NCBI RefSeq assembly: GCF_014851685.1
Contig: NZ_JACVAC010000008.1
Span: 62,001 to 126,000, forward strand
Source: Pseudomonas sp. PDM05
GTDB lineage: Bacteria > Pseudomonadota > Gammaproteobacteria > Pseudomonadales > Pseudomonadaceae
Direction: 5' to 3'
DNA length: 64,000 nt
Position numbers and translations under genes: made by a program. Position 1 is the first letter of the stretch. Each line of letters begins with the position of its first letter. The notes below the pieces were generated by a model. It saw nothing but the letters and a program-made list of their open reading frames with translations, did not search any database and was not told the DNA's origin. Positions 1 to 9,536 of this stretch are shown here, one piece after another.

Positions 1-41
1 GAGGTCTTGATCAAGTGATCCATTTCAGCGTTCAAATCCAT
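1..41 (-). CDS. N-terminus of probable MscS-family mechanosensitive channel (partial)
   Basis: Only the first 13-14 codons are inside the window. Reading the minus strand, a good Shine-Dalgarno (AGGAG) lies 6 bases before an ATG at 41, and the peptide begins MDLNAEMDHLIKT. From memory this resembles the start of a Pseudomonas small-conductance mechanosensitive channel found next to yajQ, but too little is visible for a firm call. It would be the gene downstream of yajQ on the same strand, separated from it by a terminator. Confidence 0.45.
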   Translation of the reverse strand, partial: MDLNAEMDHLIKT

Positions 42-83
42 GTAGCTTCTCCTGTGTGGCGGATGTGCGGCTTTATTGACTGC

Positions 84-113
84 CTAAAAACGCAAATGAG
101 CCCCGTAGGGCTC
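84..113 (-). terminator. Rho-independent terminator after yajQ
   Basis: On the minus strand a GAGCCC/GGGCTC stem with a four-base loop is followed a few bases later by a T run (the AAAAA at 86-90 on the plus strand). It lies after the yajQ stop and before the next minus-strand gene. Confidence 0.75.
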
Positions 114-177
114 AAGTGTAGGCACGGATTCTGGGGCGTGGGACGTCAAAAACGCCCCCAGGTTCCGCGAGGTGCCA

Positions 178-663
178 TCAGTCGCGGAAGTTATTGAACT
201 GCAGCGGCATGTCGAAGGTCTTGGCGCGCAGGGCCGCGATGGCCTCTTGCAGGTCGTCACGCTTCTTGCCGGTAACACGCACCTGCTCGCCCTGGATGGC
301 AGCCTGGACCTTGAGCTTGGCATCCTTGATATGAGCAACGATCTTCTTCGCCAGCTCCTTGTCGATGCCTTCCTTGAGCACGGCTTCCTGTTTCATCAGC
401 TTGCCGGAGGCGTAGGCATCCTTGATTTCAAGGCACTGCGCATCGATCTTGCGCTTGACCAGCGACAGCTTGAGGATCTCGATCATCGCTTCCAGCTGGA
501 AATCGGCTTCAGCGGTCAGGTTGACGGTCAGTTCCTTTTCCTTGAATTCGAAGCTGCCCTTGCCTTTCAAGTCATAGCGACGGTCCAGTTCCTTGACGGC
601 GTTCTCGACGGCGTTGGTGACTTCGTGTTTGTCCAGTTCGGATACCACGTCGAACGAAGGCAT
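178..663 (-). CDS. yajQ: YajQ-family nucleotide-binding protein
   Basis: 161 residues, the usual full length for YajQ/DUF520. It begins MPSFDVVSELDKHEVTNAV and has the typical RRYDLKGKGSFE segment near residue 30. The family consists of two RNP-like folds and binds nucleotides; in Xanthomonas and Pseudomonas a YajQ homologue binds cyclic di-GMP and modulates transcription. The gene stands alone between the terminator on its 3' side and the divergent panE. The product identity is clear from the sequence; the c-di-GMP role here is inference. Confidence 0.95.
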   Translation of the reverse strand: MPSFDVVSELDKHEVTNAVENAVKELDRRYDLKGKGSFEFKEKELTVNLTAEADFQLEAMIEILKLSLVKRKIDAQCLEIKDAYASGKLMKQEAVLKEGIDKELAKKIVAHIKDAKLKVQAAIQGEQVRVTGKKRDDLQEAIAALRAKTFDMPLQFNNFRD

Positions 664-786
664 GTCATTTCTCCAATATAAGGGGCGGGCTCAGTAGAGA
701 TGGAGCGCGCCCGAGCTAAAATGCCGGAGCATTATAGCGGTTCTTTCGCCTCGTTCACTGCGGGCGACCCTACGGAGCAAAATCTG

Positions 787-1704
787 ATGTCGACCACCTG
801 GCATATTCTCGGCGCCGGCAGCCTTGGCACCCTCTGGGCCACGCGGCTGGCCCGTGCGGGCGTGCCCGTGCGGTTGATCCTGCGCGATGCGGCACGCCTG
901 GCCAGCTATCAGGCGACACCTGGTCTGACCCTGGTGGAGCATGATGTGGCACACACCTACCCGGTGATCGCCGAAACGCCCGACAACCTAGAGCCAATCC
1001 GTCGCCTGCTGGTGGCGTGCAAAGCCTACGACGCACAAAGCGCCGTCGCACAGCTGCAACATCGGCTCGCGCCAGACGCCGAACTGATCCTGCTGCAGAA
1101 CGGCCTCGGCAGCCAGGACGCCGTTGCCACCCAGTTACCCCAGGCCCGCTGCATCTATGCCTCCAGTACCGAAGGCGCGTTTCGCGACGGCGACTGGCGC
1201 GTGGTGTTCGCCGGCCACGGCTACACCTGGCTGGGTGACGCCAGGCATCCCACCCCGCCGCTGTGGCTGGAAGACCTACAGGCTGCAGGAATCCCTCACG
1301 AATGGAGCACCGACATCCTCACCCGCCTGTGGCGCAAGCTCGCACTCAACTGCGCGATAAATCCGCTGACGGTGCTTTACCAATGCCGCAACGGCGGCTT
1401 GCAGGCCCACGCCTGTGAGGTCGCGACCCTCTGCGCGGAATTGAGCGAGTTGCTCGAGTGCTGCGGCCAGCCCGTCGCCGCACAAGACCTGCACAGCGAA
1501 GTGGTACGGGTGATCCAGGCGACTGCAGCCAATTACTCCTCGATGTACCAAGACGTGGCCAACGCCCGGCGCACCGAAATCAGCTACCTGTTGGGCTATG
1601 CTTGCCAGGCGGCGTCCCGTCACCAATTGAATCTGCCGCACCTGCAACAAGTGCAAATGCGCCTGGTCGAGCAGTTGCATGCACGCGGATTGCCCCGCGA
1701 CTGA
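787..1704 (+). CDS. panE: 2-dehydropantoate 2-reductase (ketopantoate reductase)
   Basis: 305 residues. NADPH-dependent reduction of ketopantoate to pantoate in pantothenate/CoA synthesis. The N-terminus carries the Rossmann motif GAGSLG at residues 8-13; the C-terminal ApbA/PanE domain includes KLALNCAINPLTVLYQCRNG around residues 180-200 and SSMYQDVANARRTEISYLLG near 250-270, the region holding the catalytic lysine and serine contacts of the family. I start at 787 (GGAG upstream); the frame is open further upstream but that stretch does not look like protein. It is divergent from yajQ and leads into the sensor kinase. Confidence 0.93.
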   Translation: MSTTWHILGAGSLGTLWATRLARAGVPVRLILRDAARLASYQATPGLTLVEHDVAHTYPVIAETPDNLEPIRRLLVACKAYDAQSAVAQLQHRLAPDAELILLQNGLGSQDAVATQLPQARCIYASSTEGAFRDGDWRVVFAGHGYTWLGDARHPTPPLWLEDLQAAGIPHEWSTDILTRLWRKLALNCAINPLTVLYQCRNGGLQAHACEVATLCAELSELLECCGQPVAAQDLHSEVVRVIQATAANYSSMYQDVANARRTEISYLLGYACQAASRHQLNLPHLQQVQMRLVEQLHARGLPRD

Positions 1705-1750
1705 ACCACGCGCTACCCTGCCCGCCTGTCTATCACCTGGGAAAACCCTG

Positions 1751-3787
1751 ATGCCGCTGCGCCAGCGTCTTGAAAATCTACCGGTCGGGCAGAAACTGCT
1801 CGCCGCCCTGCTGGTGCTGCTGACCACTGTATTGCTGGTGGCCAACCTCACGTTTATCAGCGCCGCCTACTGGATCTCCCAGGAGAGCATGGCCCCCCAG
1901 GCACTCCAAGCCATCGGTCGGTTGGTCTCCAACCCGGCCCTGGCCGCCGAAGCCCTGGAATCCCCGGCCAAAGCCGACGCCCTGCTCAACGAGCTGACCA
2001 GCTACTCACCGCTGCGCGCCGCCGCCCTGTATGACAGCGAAGGCAACCGCCTGGCGCAATTGCAACATGGCGACCGCCTGCACCTGCCGGACAACTACCG
2101 GCATATCGAGGCCTGGCGCGCCACCGAGTTTCGCAGCAACCAAGTCATTACCCTGCCCCGTCCGGGCCAGCCATCCGGGCATTTGCTGCTGGTCGCCAGC
2201 AGCGAGCTGCCGGTAGCGTTCTATACCGGCACCTTGACCGCGAGCCTGGGCATCCTGATTTTCAGTGTGCTGTTGTGGCTGGTCATCGCCCGGCAGATCA
2301 AACGCCTGATCACCCGGCCGATCCATGAATTGGAAGAACTGTCGCGCCAGGTTACCCGCGAAGAGAACTACGCCTTGCGTGCCGGGCGCGGCAACCACGA
2401 TGAAATCGGCAGCCTGGCCGAAGCCTTCAACACCATGCTGTCGCGCATCGAAGCCCGCGAGCAGCAGCTCAAGCGCGCGCGGGACGACTCCCAGGAAGCC
2501 TACGCCCAAGCCCAGGGCCTGGCCGAAGAAACCCGCCACACCAACCGCAAGCTGGAACTCGAAGTACAGGTGCGCAGCAAGATCGAGAAAAAGCTCACGG
2601 GTTTCCAGAACTACCTCAACAGCATCATCGACTCCATGCCGTCGGCCCTGATCGCCCTCGACGAACAGCTCTACGTCACCCAGTGGAACCAGGAGGCCAG
2701 CGCGCTCTCCGGCACACGCCTGGATGAAGCGCTGAACCAACCGATCTTCCTTGCGTTCCAGCCGCTCAAGCCATACCTGCCGCAGATCAAGGCCACAGTG
2801 GAACAGCACACCGTGGAACGCATCGAGCGCGTTACCTGGATCAAGGACGACGAGCCCAAACACTACGCCCTGACCTTCTACCCGCTGATGGGCGGCGCCG
2901 GGCGCGGGGTGGTGATCCGCATCGACGACATCACCCAGCGCCTGTCCCTGGAAGAAATGATGGTGCAGTCGGAGAAGATGCTTTCGGTCGGCGGGCTGGC
3001 CGCCGGTATGGCCCATGAGATCAACAACCCACTGGGGGCGATCCTGCATAACGTGCAGAACATCCGCCGCCGCTTGTCACCGGACCTGCCCAAGAACCTC
3101 GAACACGCCGAACAGGTCGGCGTCGAGTTGGACACGGTGAACCGCTACCTGCAAAGCCGTGAAGTGCCGCAACTACTCGACGGCATCCAGCAGGCCGGCG
3201 CGCGCGCAGCGAAAATCGTGACCCACATGCTCAGTTTCAGTCGCCGCAGCAACCGGCAGATGGCGCCCTGCGACCTGCCCGCGCTGATCGATCAAGCCGT
3301 GGAAATCGCTGGCAATGATTTCGACCTGACCATCGGCTTCGACTTCAAGGGCCAGGCCATCGTCCGCCAGTTCGACCCGCAACTGGGCCCCGTGCCCGGC
3401 ACAGCCAACGAGCTTGAGCAAGTGTTGCTCAACCTGCTCAAGAACGCCGCCCAGGCCATTCACCTGCGTGAAGACGACCGCGAGCCCGGACGCATCATCC
3501 TGCGCACGCGCCTCAACCCACCGTGGGCGGAGATCCAGGTGGAAGACAACGGCATCGGCATGAGCGAAAACGTGCGCAAACGCACATTCGAGCCGTTCTT
3601 CACCACCAAGGAAATCGGCCAGGGCACCGGGCTTGGGCTATCGGTGTCGTACTTCATCATCACCAACAACCACAAGGGCCAGATGGAAGTGCAATCGACC
3701 CTCGGCCAAGGCACTTGCTTCACCTTGCGCCTGCCCCTGGCGGGCAGCCAACTGCCGCCTTACGAACTCACCCAACTGGAGCAATGA
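1751..3787 (+). CDS. Membrane sensor histidine kinase (HAMP-PAS-HisKA-HATPase)
   Basis: 678 residues. Layout: transmembrane helix about 17-40, a periplasmic sensor of about 120 residues, second helix about 165-190, HAMP, a coiled coil, a PAS domain beginning near SIIDSMPSALIALDE, a HisKA box GMAHEINNPLGAILHN with the phosphoacceptor His, and HATPase N, G1 and G2 boxes (NLLKNAAQAI, VEDNGIGM, GQGTGLGLS). No response regulator is adjacent, so it is an orphan kinase here. Its stop overlaps the start of the cobalamin adenosyltransferase gene (ATGA-type), suggesting cotranscription. The ligand and partner regulator cannot be read from the sequence. I prefer the ATG at 1751 over an upstream in-frame start because the first helix follows it directly. 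Confidence 0.92.
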   Translation: MPLRQRLENLPVGQKLLAALLVLLTTVLLVANLTFISAAYWISQESMAPQALQAIGRLVSNPALAAEALESPAKADALLNELTSYSPLRAAALYDSEGNRLAQLQHGDRLHLPDNYRHIEAWRATEFRSNQVITLPRPGQPSGHLLLVASSELPVAFYTGTLTASLGILIFSVLLWLVIARQIKRLITRPIHELEELSRQVTREENYALRAGRGNHDEIGSLAEAFNTMLSRIEAREQQLKRARDDSQEAYAQAQGLAEETRHTNRKLELEVQVRSKIEKKLTGFQNYLNSIIDSMPSALIALDEQLYVTQWNQEASALSGTRLDEALNQPIFLAFQPLKPYLPQIKATVEQHTVERIERVTWIKDDEPKHYALTFYPLMGGAGRGVVIRIDDITQRLSLEEMMVQSEKMLSVGGLAAGMAHEINNPLGAILHNVQNIRRRLSPDLPKNLEHAEQVGVELDTVNRYLQSREVPQLLDGIQQAGARAAKIVTHMLSFSRRSNRQMAPCDLPALIDQAVEIAGNDFDLTIGFDFKGQAIVRQFDPQLGPVPGTANELEQVLLNLLKNAAQAIHLREDDREPGRIILRTRLNPPWAEIQVEDNGIGMSENVRKRTFEPFFTTKEIGQGTGLGLSVSYFIITNNHKGQMEVQSTLGQGTCFTLRLPLAGSQLPPYELTQLEQ

Positions 3788-4368
3788 CCATGGGCTTTCG
3801 CCTGTCGAAGATCTACACCCGCACCGGCGACAAGGGCGAAACCGGCCTCGGTGACGGCCGCCGCGTGCCCAAGGACCACCCGCGCGTGGAGGCGATTGGC
3901 GAGGTGGATACGCTCAATAGTCAACTGGGGCTATTGCTGGCCAATCTGGAAGAACAGAGCGGCAAACACCCACAACTCAAAGATGTGATCGAAGTGCTTA
4001 CGCCGTGCCAGCATCGCTTGTTTGACCTCGGCGGTGAACTGGCCATGCCGGTGTACAAGGTGCTGAATGCGGCGGAAGTGGACCGATTGGAAGCGGCGAT
4101 TGATCGTTGGAACGAGGAGGTCGGGCCGCTGGAAAACTTCATCCTGCCCGGTGGCTCGGCGTTGATCGCCCAGGCACACGTGTGCCGCAGCCTGGCGCGT
4201 AGTGCAGAGCGGCGGTGTCAGCAGTTGAATGGGATTGAGCCACTGGAAGGCGTGGGGTTGGCGTATATCAATCGGTTGTCGGATTTGTTGTTCGTGGCGG
4301 CGCGGATTATTGCCAAACGCCAGGGTGTTGCTGAGGTTTTGTGGCAGGCAGCCGCTAAACCCCATTGA
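3784..4368 (+). CDS. pduO: PduO-type cob(I)alamin adenosyltransferase
   Basis: 194 residues. Transfers the adenosyl group of ATP to cob(I)alamin to make adenosylcobalamin. The diagnostic N-terminal IYTRTGDKGETGLGDG (residues 9-24) is the ATP-binding motif of the PduO/MMAB family, and the C-terminal helices carry LARSAERR and YINRLSDLLFVAAR. The start codon overlaps the kinase stop, so translation is probably coupled. A cytosolic trimer is usual for the family. No cobalamin riboswitch is visible upstream. Confidence 0.93.
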   Translation: MTMGFRLSKIYTRTGDKGETGLGDGRRVPKDHPRVEAIGEVDTLNSQLGLLLANLEEQSGKHPQLKDVIEVLTPCQHRLFDLGGELAMPVYKVLNAAEVDRLEAAIDRWNEEVGPLENFILPGGSALIAQAHVCRSLARSAERRCQQLNGIEPLEGVGLAYINRLSDLLFVAARIIAKRQGVAEVLWQAAAKPH

Positions 4369-4391
4369 TTAATCAGTGCCGGATCTGACGC

Positions 4392-4475
4392 CTTCGCGAG
4401 CAAGCCCGCTCCCACATTCGACCGCATTCTCATGTCGGAACTCGGTCAAGTGTGGGAGCGGGCTTGCTCGCGAAG
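4392..4475. repeat. REPIN (inverted pair of REP sequences)
   Basis: A 25-base arm (4392-4416, beginning CTTCGCGAGCAAGCCCGC) is repeated as a perfect inverted copy at 4451-4475, about 34 bases apart. This is the arrangement of Pseudomonas REPINs mobilised by RAYT transposases. It lies between the converging pduO and Nudix genes, a typical extragenic position. No RAYT gene is in the window. Confidence 0.9.
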
Positions 4476-4493
4476 AGGCCAGTCAGAACAGCA

Positions 4494-5447
4494 TCAAACC
4501 TCAGGCCAGAATGCCCGGATCCCGGCCACACCCTGAGCCCCAGCACCCCAAGCCTTTTCCCGCTCGGCCGGCCCAACCCCACCCAACAGAAACACCGGCT
4601 TGCTGAAGCCGCTGATCAACTGCGCGGCCTGCTCCCAACCCAACGGCTGCGCGTCAGGATGAGTCTGGGTCGGTTGCACCGGCGACAGCGTGACAAAATC
4701 CACATCCATCAATTCCGCCAGCGCCAGCTCTTCAGCGTTGTGGCACGACGCCGCCAACCAACGATCTTTAGGCAGCGGTCGACCTTTGCTGGCGTATTTA
4801 CGCAATTGCGCCGAGGTCATGTGCCAGCCGGCTGAAGGAAAATCCCCCAACCATTCGAACGGGCCCTTGAGCATCAATTGCGCCTTGCCGGCACACAGGC
4901 CAACCGCATCCACCGCCAGGTCACGATACTTGGGGTCGTAGCCGTTGGGCGCACGCAGTTGAACCAGCTTGATGCCCCCGGCAATGGCTTTCTGAAGGCC
5001 ACGCAACAGTGTCGGTGTTTCCAGCTCACCAGGAGTGATCAGGTACTCGGCAGGCAAACGCGCCGCAGCCACAATCGGCGCATTGGCCGCCGGGAACTCA
5101 TAGTTCGGCAGGTCCCGGGGCGCCACCCATTCCAGCGGTTGCCCTTCCACACCATGGGGCTCGCCGGTAAAGGCCGAGACTTCCCAGACATCCAGCAACA
5201 CCTGCTTGTCCGGGTAGTCATGCTGCACCTGGATCAGCGGCCGCGCCGTGGTGACCTGGATACCCAGTTCTTCCTGCAATTCGCGGGACAGCGCGGTGGC
5301 GACCGACTCATCGGCCTCCACCTTGCCACCGGGAAACTCCCAAAGGCCGCCCTGATGCTGAGTGTCTGCGCGGCGCGCCAGCAAAATCCTGCCATCGACA
5401 CCGCGGATCACCGCTGCTGCTACATGCACTCGTTTCACCGCGTTCAT
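4494..5447 (-). CDS. Nudix (MutT-like) hydrolase fused to a thiamine-phosphate-synthase-like domain
   Basis: 317 residues. Residues 1-130 are a MutT-type Nudix domain with a complete box from GGKVEADE through RELQEELGI (GX5EX7REUXEEXGU). From about residue 140 follows a TenI/ThiE-like barrel with VQLRAPNG, SCHNAEELALAE, DFVTLSPVQPTQTHP and LGGVGPAEREKAWGAGAQGVAGI. The fusion is common in gammaproteobacteria. The Nudix part is expected to clean oxidised nucleotides; the barrel's own activity is uncertain. It sits 11 bases downstream of argJ on the same strand and is probably cotranscribed with it. Confidence 0.93.
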   Translation of the reverse strand: MNAVKRVHVAAAVIRGVDGRILLARRADTQHQGGLWEFPGGKVEADESVATALSRELQEELGIQVTTARPLIQVQHDYPDKQVLLDVWEVSAFTGEPHGVEGQPLEWVAPRDLPNYEFPAANAPIVAAARLPAEYLITPGELETPTLLRGLQKAIAGGIKLVQLRAPNGYDPKYRDLAVDAVGLCAGKAQLMLKGPFEWLGDFPSAGWHMTSAQLRKYASKGRPLPKDRWLAASCHNAEELALAELMDVDFVTLSPVQPTQTHPDAQPLGWEQAAQLISGFSKPVFLLGGVGPAEREKAWGAGAQGVAGIRAFWPEV

Positions 5448-5458
5448 CCTCTCTGCGA

Positions 5459-6676
5459 TCAGGTGCGGTATTCCGCGTTGATCTTCACGTACTCGTGGGA
5501 CAGGTCAGTGGTCCAGATGGTTTCGCTGCAATCGCCGCGACCCAGCTCGATGCGGATGGTGATTTCTTCCTGCTGCATCACGGCCGAGCCCTGGGCTTCG
5601 GTGTAGGTTTCGGCACGCGCGCCACGGCTGGCGATGCAGACGTCACCGAGGAACACGTCGATCTTGCTCACGTCCAGGTCTGGCACGCCGGCACGACCGA
5701 CGGCCGCAAGGATACGGCCCCAGTTCGGGTCGGAAGCAAACAGGGCGGTCTTGATCAGCGGCGAGTGCGCCACGGTGTAGCCCACGTCCAGGCATTCCTG
5801 GTGATTGCCGCCGCCGTTGACTTCTACGGTGACGAACTTGGTTGCGCCTTCGCCGTCACGCACGATGGCCTGGGCCACGTCCATGCACACTTCGAACACC
5901 GCCTGCTTCAACGCCGCGAACAGCGGGCCGCTGGCCTCGGTGATCTCCGGCAGGTTGGCCTGGCCGGTGGCGATCAGCATGCAGCAGTCGTTGGTCGAGG
6001 TGTCGCCATCGATGGTGATGCGGTTGAACGACTTGTTGGCGCCGTCGAGGATCAGGCTATGCAACACGTCGCGGGAGACTTTGGCGTCGGTGGCGATGTA
6101 GCCGAGCATGGTGGCCATGTTCGGACGGATCATGCCCGCGCCCTTACTGATGCCGGTCACGGTGACGGTCACGCCATCATGCACGAACTGGCGGCTGGCG
6201 CCTTTTGGCAGGGTGTCGGTGGTCATGATGCCGGTGGCGGCGGCGGCCCAGTTATCCACAGACAGGTCGTCCAGCGCGGCTTGCAGTGCGCCTTCGATCT
6301 TCTCGACGGGCAGCGGCTCGCCGATCACGCCGGTGGAGTACGGCAGCACTTGGCTGGCGTCCACGCCAGTCAGTTGGGCCAGCTTGGCGCAGGTACGCGC
6401 AGCCGCTACCAGGCCAGGCTCGCCGGTGCCGGCGTTGGCGTTGCCAGTGTTGGTCAGCAGGTAACGGATAGTCCCGGCAACACGCTGCTTGGCCAGGATC
6501 ACCGGCGCGGCACAGAACGCGTTGAGGGTGAACACACCGGCGACGGTCGAGCCTTCGGCACAGCGCATCACCACCACATCCTTGCGCCCTGGGCGTTTGA
6601 TGCCGGCCGAAGCGATACCGAGTTCAAAACCGGCAACCGGGTGCAAAGTGGGCAAAGGACCAAGACCAACAGCCAT
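5459..6676 (-). CDS. argJ: Bifunctional glutamate N-acetyltransferase / amino-acid acetyltransferase
   Basis: 405 residues. ArgJ recycles the acetyl group from N-acetylornithine to glutamate in arginine synthesis. MAVGLGPLPTLHPVAGFELG is the standard Pseudomonas start; the frame continues upstream but that part looks non-coding. The self-cleavage motif GIMTTDT lies near residue 185, where the threonine becomes the catalytic nucleophile of the beta chain. Other family blocks are GAGMIRPNMATML and INAEYRT at the end. It sits between secA and the Nudix gene, all on the minus strand. Confidence 0.97.
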   Translation of the reverse strand: MAVGLGPLPTLHPVAGFELGIASAGIKRPGRKDVVVMRCAEGSTVAGVFTLNAFCAAPVILAKQRVAGTIRYLLTNTGNANAGTGEPGLVAAARTCAKLAQLTGVDASQVLPYSTGVIGEPLPVEKIEGALQAALDDLSVDNWAAAATGIMTTDTLPKGASRQFVHDGVTVTVTGISKGAGMIRPNMATMLGYIATDAKVSRDVLHSLILDGANKSFNRITIDGDTSTNDCCMLIATGQANLPEITEASGPLFAALKQAVFEVCMDVAQAIVRDGEGATKFVTVEVNGGGNHQECLDVGYTVAHSPLIKTALFASDPNWGRILAAVGRAGVPDLDVSKIDVFLGDVCIASRGARAETYTEAQGSAVMQQEEITIRIELGRGDCSETIWTTDLSHEYVKINAEYRT

Positions 6677-6739
6677 GAATGCGCTCCTTAAAAAATAGGT
6701 GATGTCTGTGCCGTCGTAAGCGACGGTGAAATTAATGGC

Positions 6740-6771
6740 AAAACGCCGCGACGGCACAGGCCGGTCGCGGC
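6740..6771 (-). terminator. Rho-independent terminator after secA
   Basis: Minus strand: GCCGCGAC (6764-6771) pairs with GTCGCGGC (6745-6752) around an 11-base loop, followed by GTTTT. It lies between the secA stop and argJ. Confidence 0.8.
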
Positions 6772-6800
6772 GCAAGGTGTTGCAGCGTCAGGGCGAAATC

Positions 6801-9536
6801 TTATTCGATCTGGCCGTGGCAGTGTTTGAACTTCTTGCCCGAACCGCAGTAGCACAGCTCGTTGCGGCCCAGTTTCTGGTCGTTGCGAACCGGGGTTTGA
6901 GCCAAGGCCACATCGACCTCTTCGCCCAACACCTCAGGGGCGTCCAGGCCCGGCGCTTCGTCGTGCTGGAACTGCATGCGCGCAGCCAGTGCCTCGGCTT
7001 CCTGGCGCAGGCGAGCTTCTTCCTCGATCGGGTCTTCGCGACGCACCTGAACGTGGGACAGCACGCGAATCGAATCGCGCTTGATCGAATCCAACAGTTC
7101 GGAGAACAGCGTGAACGACTCGCGCTTGTACTCCTGCTTCGGGTTCTTCTGGGCGTAGCCACGCAGGTGGATGCCGTGACGCAAGTGGTCCATGGTCGAC
7201 AGGTGGTCTTTCCACAGGTCGTCCAGCACGCGCAGTACGATTTGCTTCTCGAAGGTGCGCAGTGCTTCGGCACTCGCCTGCTCTTCTTTCTCGTTGTACG
7301 CGGCCAGCAATTCGGCCATCAGTTTTTCGCGCAGGGTTTCTTCGTACAGGTGGTCGTCTTCGTCCAGCCATTGCTGAACCGGAAGATCCACGCCGAAATC
7401 GCTCTTCAACGCTGCTTCCAGACCGGCCACATCCCACTGCTCAGGCAGCGACTGCGGCGGAATGTGCGCGCTGACAGTGGCGTTGAGCACGTCCTGACGG
7501 AAATCGGCGATGGTCTCGCCAATGTTGTCGGCGGCCAGCAACGTGTTACGCATGTGATAGATCACTTTACGCTGTTCGTTGTTGACGTCATCGAACTCAA
7601 GCAGTTGTTTACGAATGTCGAAGTTGCGCCCTTCAACCTTGCGCTGCGCCTTCTCGATGGCGTTGGTCACCATACGGTGCTCGATCGCTTCACCGGACTG
7701 CATGCCCAGGGCCTTCATGAAGTTCTTCACGCGGTCCGAGGCGAAGATGCGCATCAGGCTGTCTTCCAGGGACAGGTAGAAGCGGCTGGAGCCGGCGTCA
7801 CCCTGGCGACCGGCACGGCCACGCAGCTGGTTGTCGATACGGCGCGATTCGTGACGCTCGGAAGCGATCACCTGCAAGCCACCGGATTCCAGCACGGCCT
7901 GGTGGCGTTTCTGCCAGTCGGCCTTGATCTGGGCGATCTGCTCGGGGCTCGGGTTGTCCAGGGCCGCGACTTCCACTTCCCAGTTGCCGCCCAACAGGAT
8001 GTCGGTACCACGACCCGCCATGTTGGTGGCGATGGTCAGTGCGCCCGGACGACCGGCCTGGGCGATGATCTCGGCTTCTTTTTCGTGGAACTTGGCGTTG
8101 AGGACCTTGTGCTCGATGCCTTCCTTGTTGAGCAGGTTCGATACGTGCTCGGAAGTCTCGATGGTGGCGGTACCCACCAGGATCGGGCGGCCCTTGGCCA
8201 TGCCGTCCTTGATGTCGTTGATGATCGCCGCGTACTTCTCTTCGGCGGTCAGGAACACCAGGTCGTTGTAGTCCTTACGCGCCAGTGGCTTGTTCGGCGG
8301 GATAACCACCACCGACAGACCGTAGATCTGGTGGAATTCGAACGCTTCGGTGTCGGCCGTACCGGTCATGCCGGACAGTTTGTTGTACAGACGGAAGTAG
8401 TTCTGGAAGGTAGTGGACGCCAACGTCTGGCTTTCAGCCTGGATGTTGAGGTGTTCCTTCGCTTCGATGGCCTGGTGCAGGCCCTCGGACAGACGGCGGC
8501 CCGGCATGGTACGGCCGGTGTGCTCGTCGACCAGCACAACCTGGCCGTCCTGCACGATGTATTCAACGTTGCGATGGAACAGCTTGTGGGCACGCAGGCC
8601 GGCATACACGTGGGTCAGCAGGCCCAGGTTGTGCGCCGAGTACAGGCTTTCACCCTCGGCCAGCTCGCCGATCTGGGTCAGCATTTCTTCGACGAACTGG
8701 TGACCGGCTTCGTTGAGTTCGACCTGGCGGGTCTTCTCGTCGATGGTGAAATGACCTTCTTTGGTCACCACGCCTTCGACTTCCTCGATGTGCTGCTCCA
8801 GGCGCGGGATCAACTTGTTGATCTCGGTGTACAGGCGCGAGCTGTCTTCGGCCTGGCCAGAGATGATCAGCGGGGTACGGGCTTCGTCGATGAGGATGGA
8901 GTCGACTTCGTCGATCACGGCAAAGTTGAGTTCGCGCTGGAATTTTTCTTCCATGCTGAACGCCATGTTGTCGCGCAGGTAGTCGAAACCGAATTCGTTG
9001 TTGGTGCCGTAGGTGATGTCGGCGGCGTAGGCGGCGCGTTTCTCTTCCGGCGGCTGGAACGGCGTGACAACGCCGACGGTCAGGCCGAGGAATTCATACA
9101 GCGGGCGCATCCAGTTGGCGTCCCGGCGAGCCAGGTAGTCGTTCACCGTCACAACGTGCACGCCCTTGCCGGACAGTGCGTTGAGGTAAACACCCAGGGT
9201 TGCCACCAGGGTCTTGCCTTCACCGGTACGCATTTCGGCAATCATGCCTTCATGCAAGGTCATGCCGCCGATCAACTGGACGTCGAAGTGGCGCATGCCC
9301 ATGACACGCTTGCCGGCTTCACGGGCGACCGCAAAGGCTTCGGGAAGCAGCTTGTCGAGGGTTTCACCTTTGGCTATGCGGGCCTTGAACTCTTCGGTCT
9401 TGGCGCGCAATTGCTCGTCCGAAAGGGCAACCATCTGCTCTTCGAAGGCATTGACCAGCTGCACCGTCTTGAGCATGCGTTTGACTTCGCGCTCATTCTT
9501 GCTTCCAAAAAGTTTCTTTAACAAAGGCGCAAACAT
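6801..9536 (-). CDS. secA: Preprotein translocase ATPase SecA
   Basis: 911 residues, full length for a gammaproteobacterial SecA. It drives preproteins through SecYEG. Visible features are the start MFAPLLKKLFGSKNEREVK, Walker A MRTGEGKTLVATL near residue 102, DEVDSILIDEARTPLIISG, the preprotein cross-linking domain, the NMAGRGTDI helicase motif near 510, and a C-terminal zinc/SecB-binding motif LCYCGSGKKFKHCHG. I use the ATG at 9536, as the upstream in-frame codons do not resemble SecA. Confidence 0.98.
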   Translation of the reverse strand: MFAPLLKKLFGSKNEREVKRMLKTVQLVNAFEEQMVALSDEQLRAKTEEFKARIAKGETLDKLLPEAFAVAREAGKRVMGMRHFDVQLIGGMTLHEGMIAEMRTGEGKTLVATLGVYLNALSGKGVHVVTVNDYLARRDANWMRPLYEFLGLTVGVVTPFQPPEEKRAAYAADITYGTNNEFGFDYLRDNMAFSMEEKFQRELNFAVIDEVDSILIDEARTPLIISGQAEDSSRLYTEINKLIPRLEQHIEEVEGVVTKEGHFTIDEKTRQVELNEAGHQFVEEMLTQIGELAEGESLYSAHNLGLLTHVYAGLRAHKLFHRNVEYIVQDGQVVLVDEHTGRTMPGRRLSEGLHQAIEAKEHLNIQAESQTLASTTFQNYFRLYNKLSGMTGTADTEAFEFHQIYGLSVVVIPPNKPLARKDYNDLVFLTAEEKYAAIINDIKDGMAKGRPILVGTATIETSEHVSNLLNKEGIEHKVLNAKFHEKEAEIIAQAGRPGALTIATNMAGRGTDILLGGNWEVEVAALDNPSPEQIAQIKADWQKRHQAVLESGGLQVIASERHESRRIDNQLRGRAGRQGDAGSSRFYLSLEDSLMRIFASDRVKNFMKALGMQSGEAIEHRMVTNAIEKAQRKVEGRNFDIRKQLLEFDDVNNEQRKVIYHMRNTLLAADNIGETIADFRQDVLNATVSAHIPPQSLPEQWDVAGLEAALKSDFGVDLPVQQWLDEDDHLYEETLREKLMAELLAAYNEKEEQASAEALRTFEKQIVLRVLDDLWKDHLSTMDHLRHGIHLRGYAQKNPKQEYKRESFTLFSELLDSIKRDSIRVLSHVQVRREDPIEEEARLRQEAEALAARMQFQHDEAPGLDAPEVLGEEVDVALAQTPVRNDQKLGRNELCYCGSGKKFKHCHGQIE

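Noticed and set aside
6726..9521. A 931-codon open frame on the plus strand opposite secA
   Set aside because: It is the mirror of the secA gene; the composition (Gln/Val/Leu/His-rich, no domains) is that of an antisense frame in GC-rich DNA.
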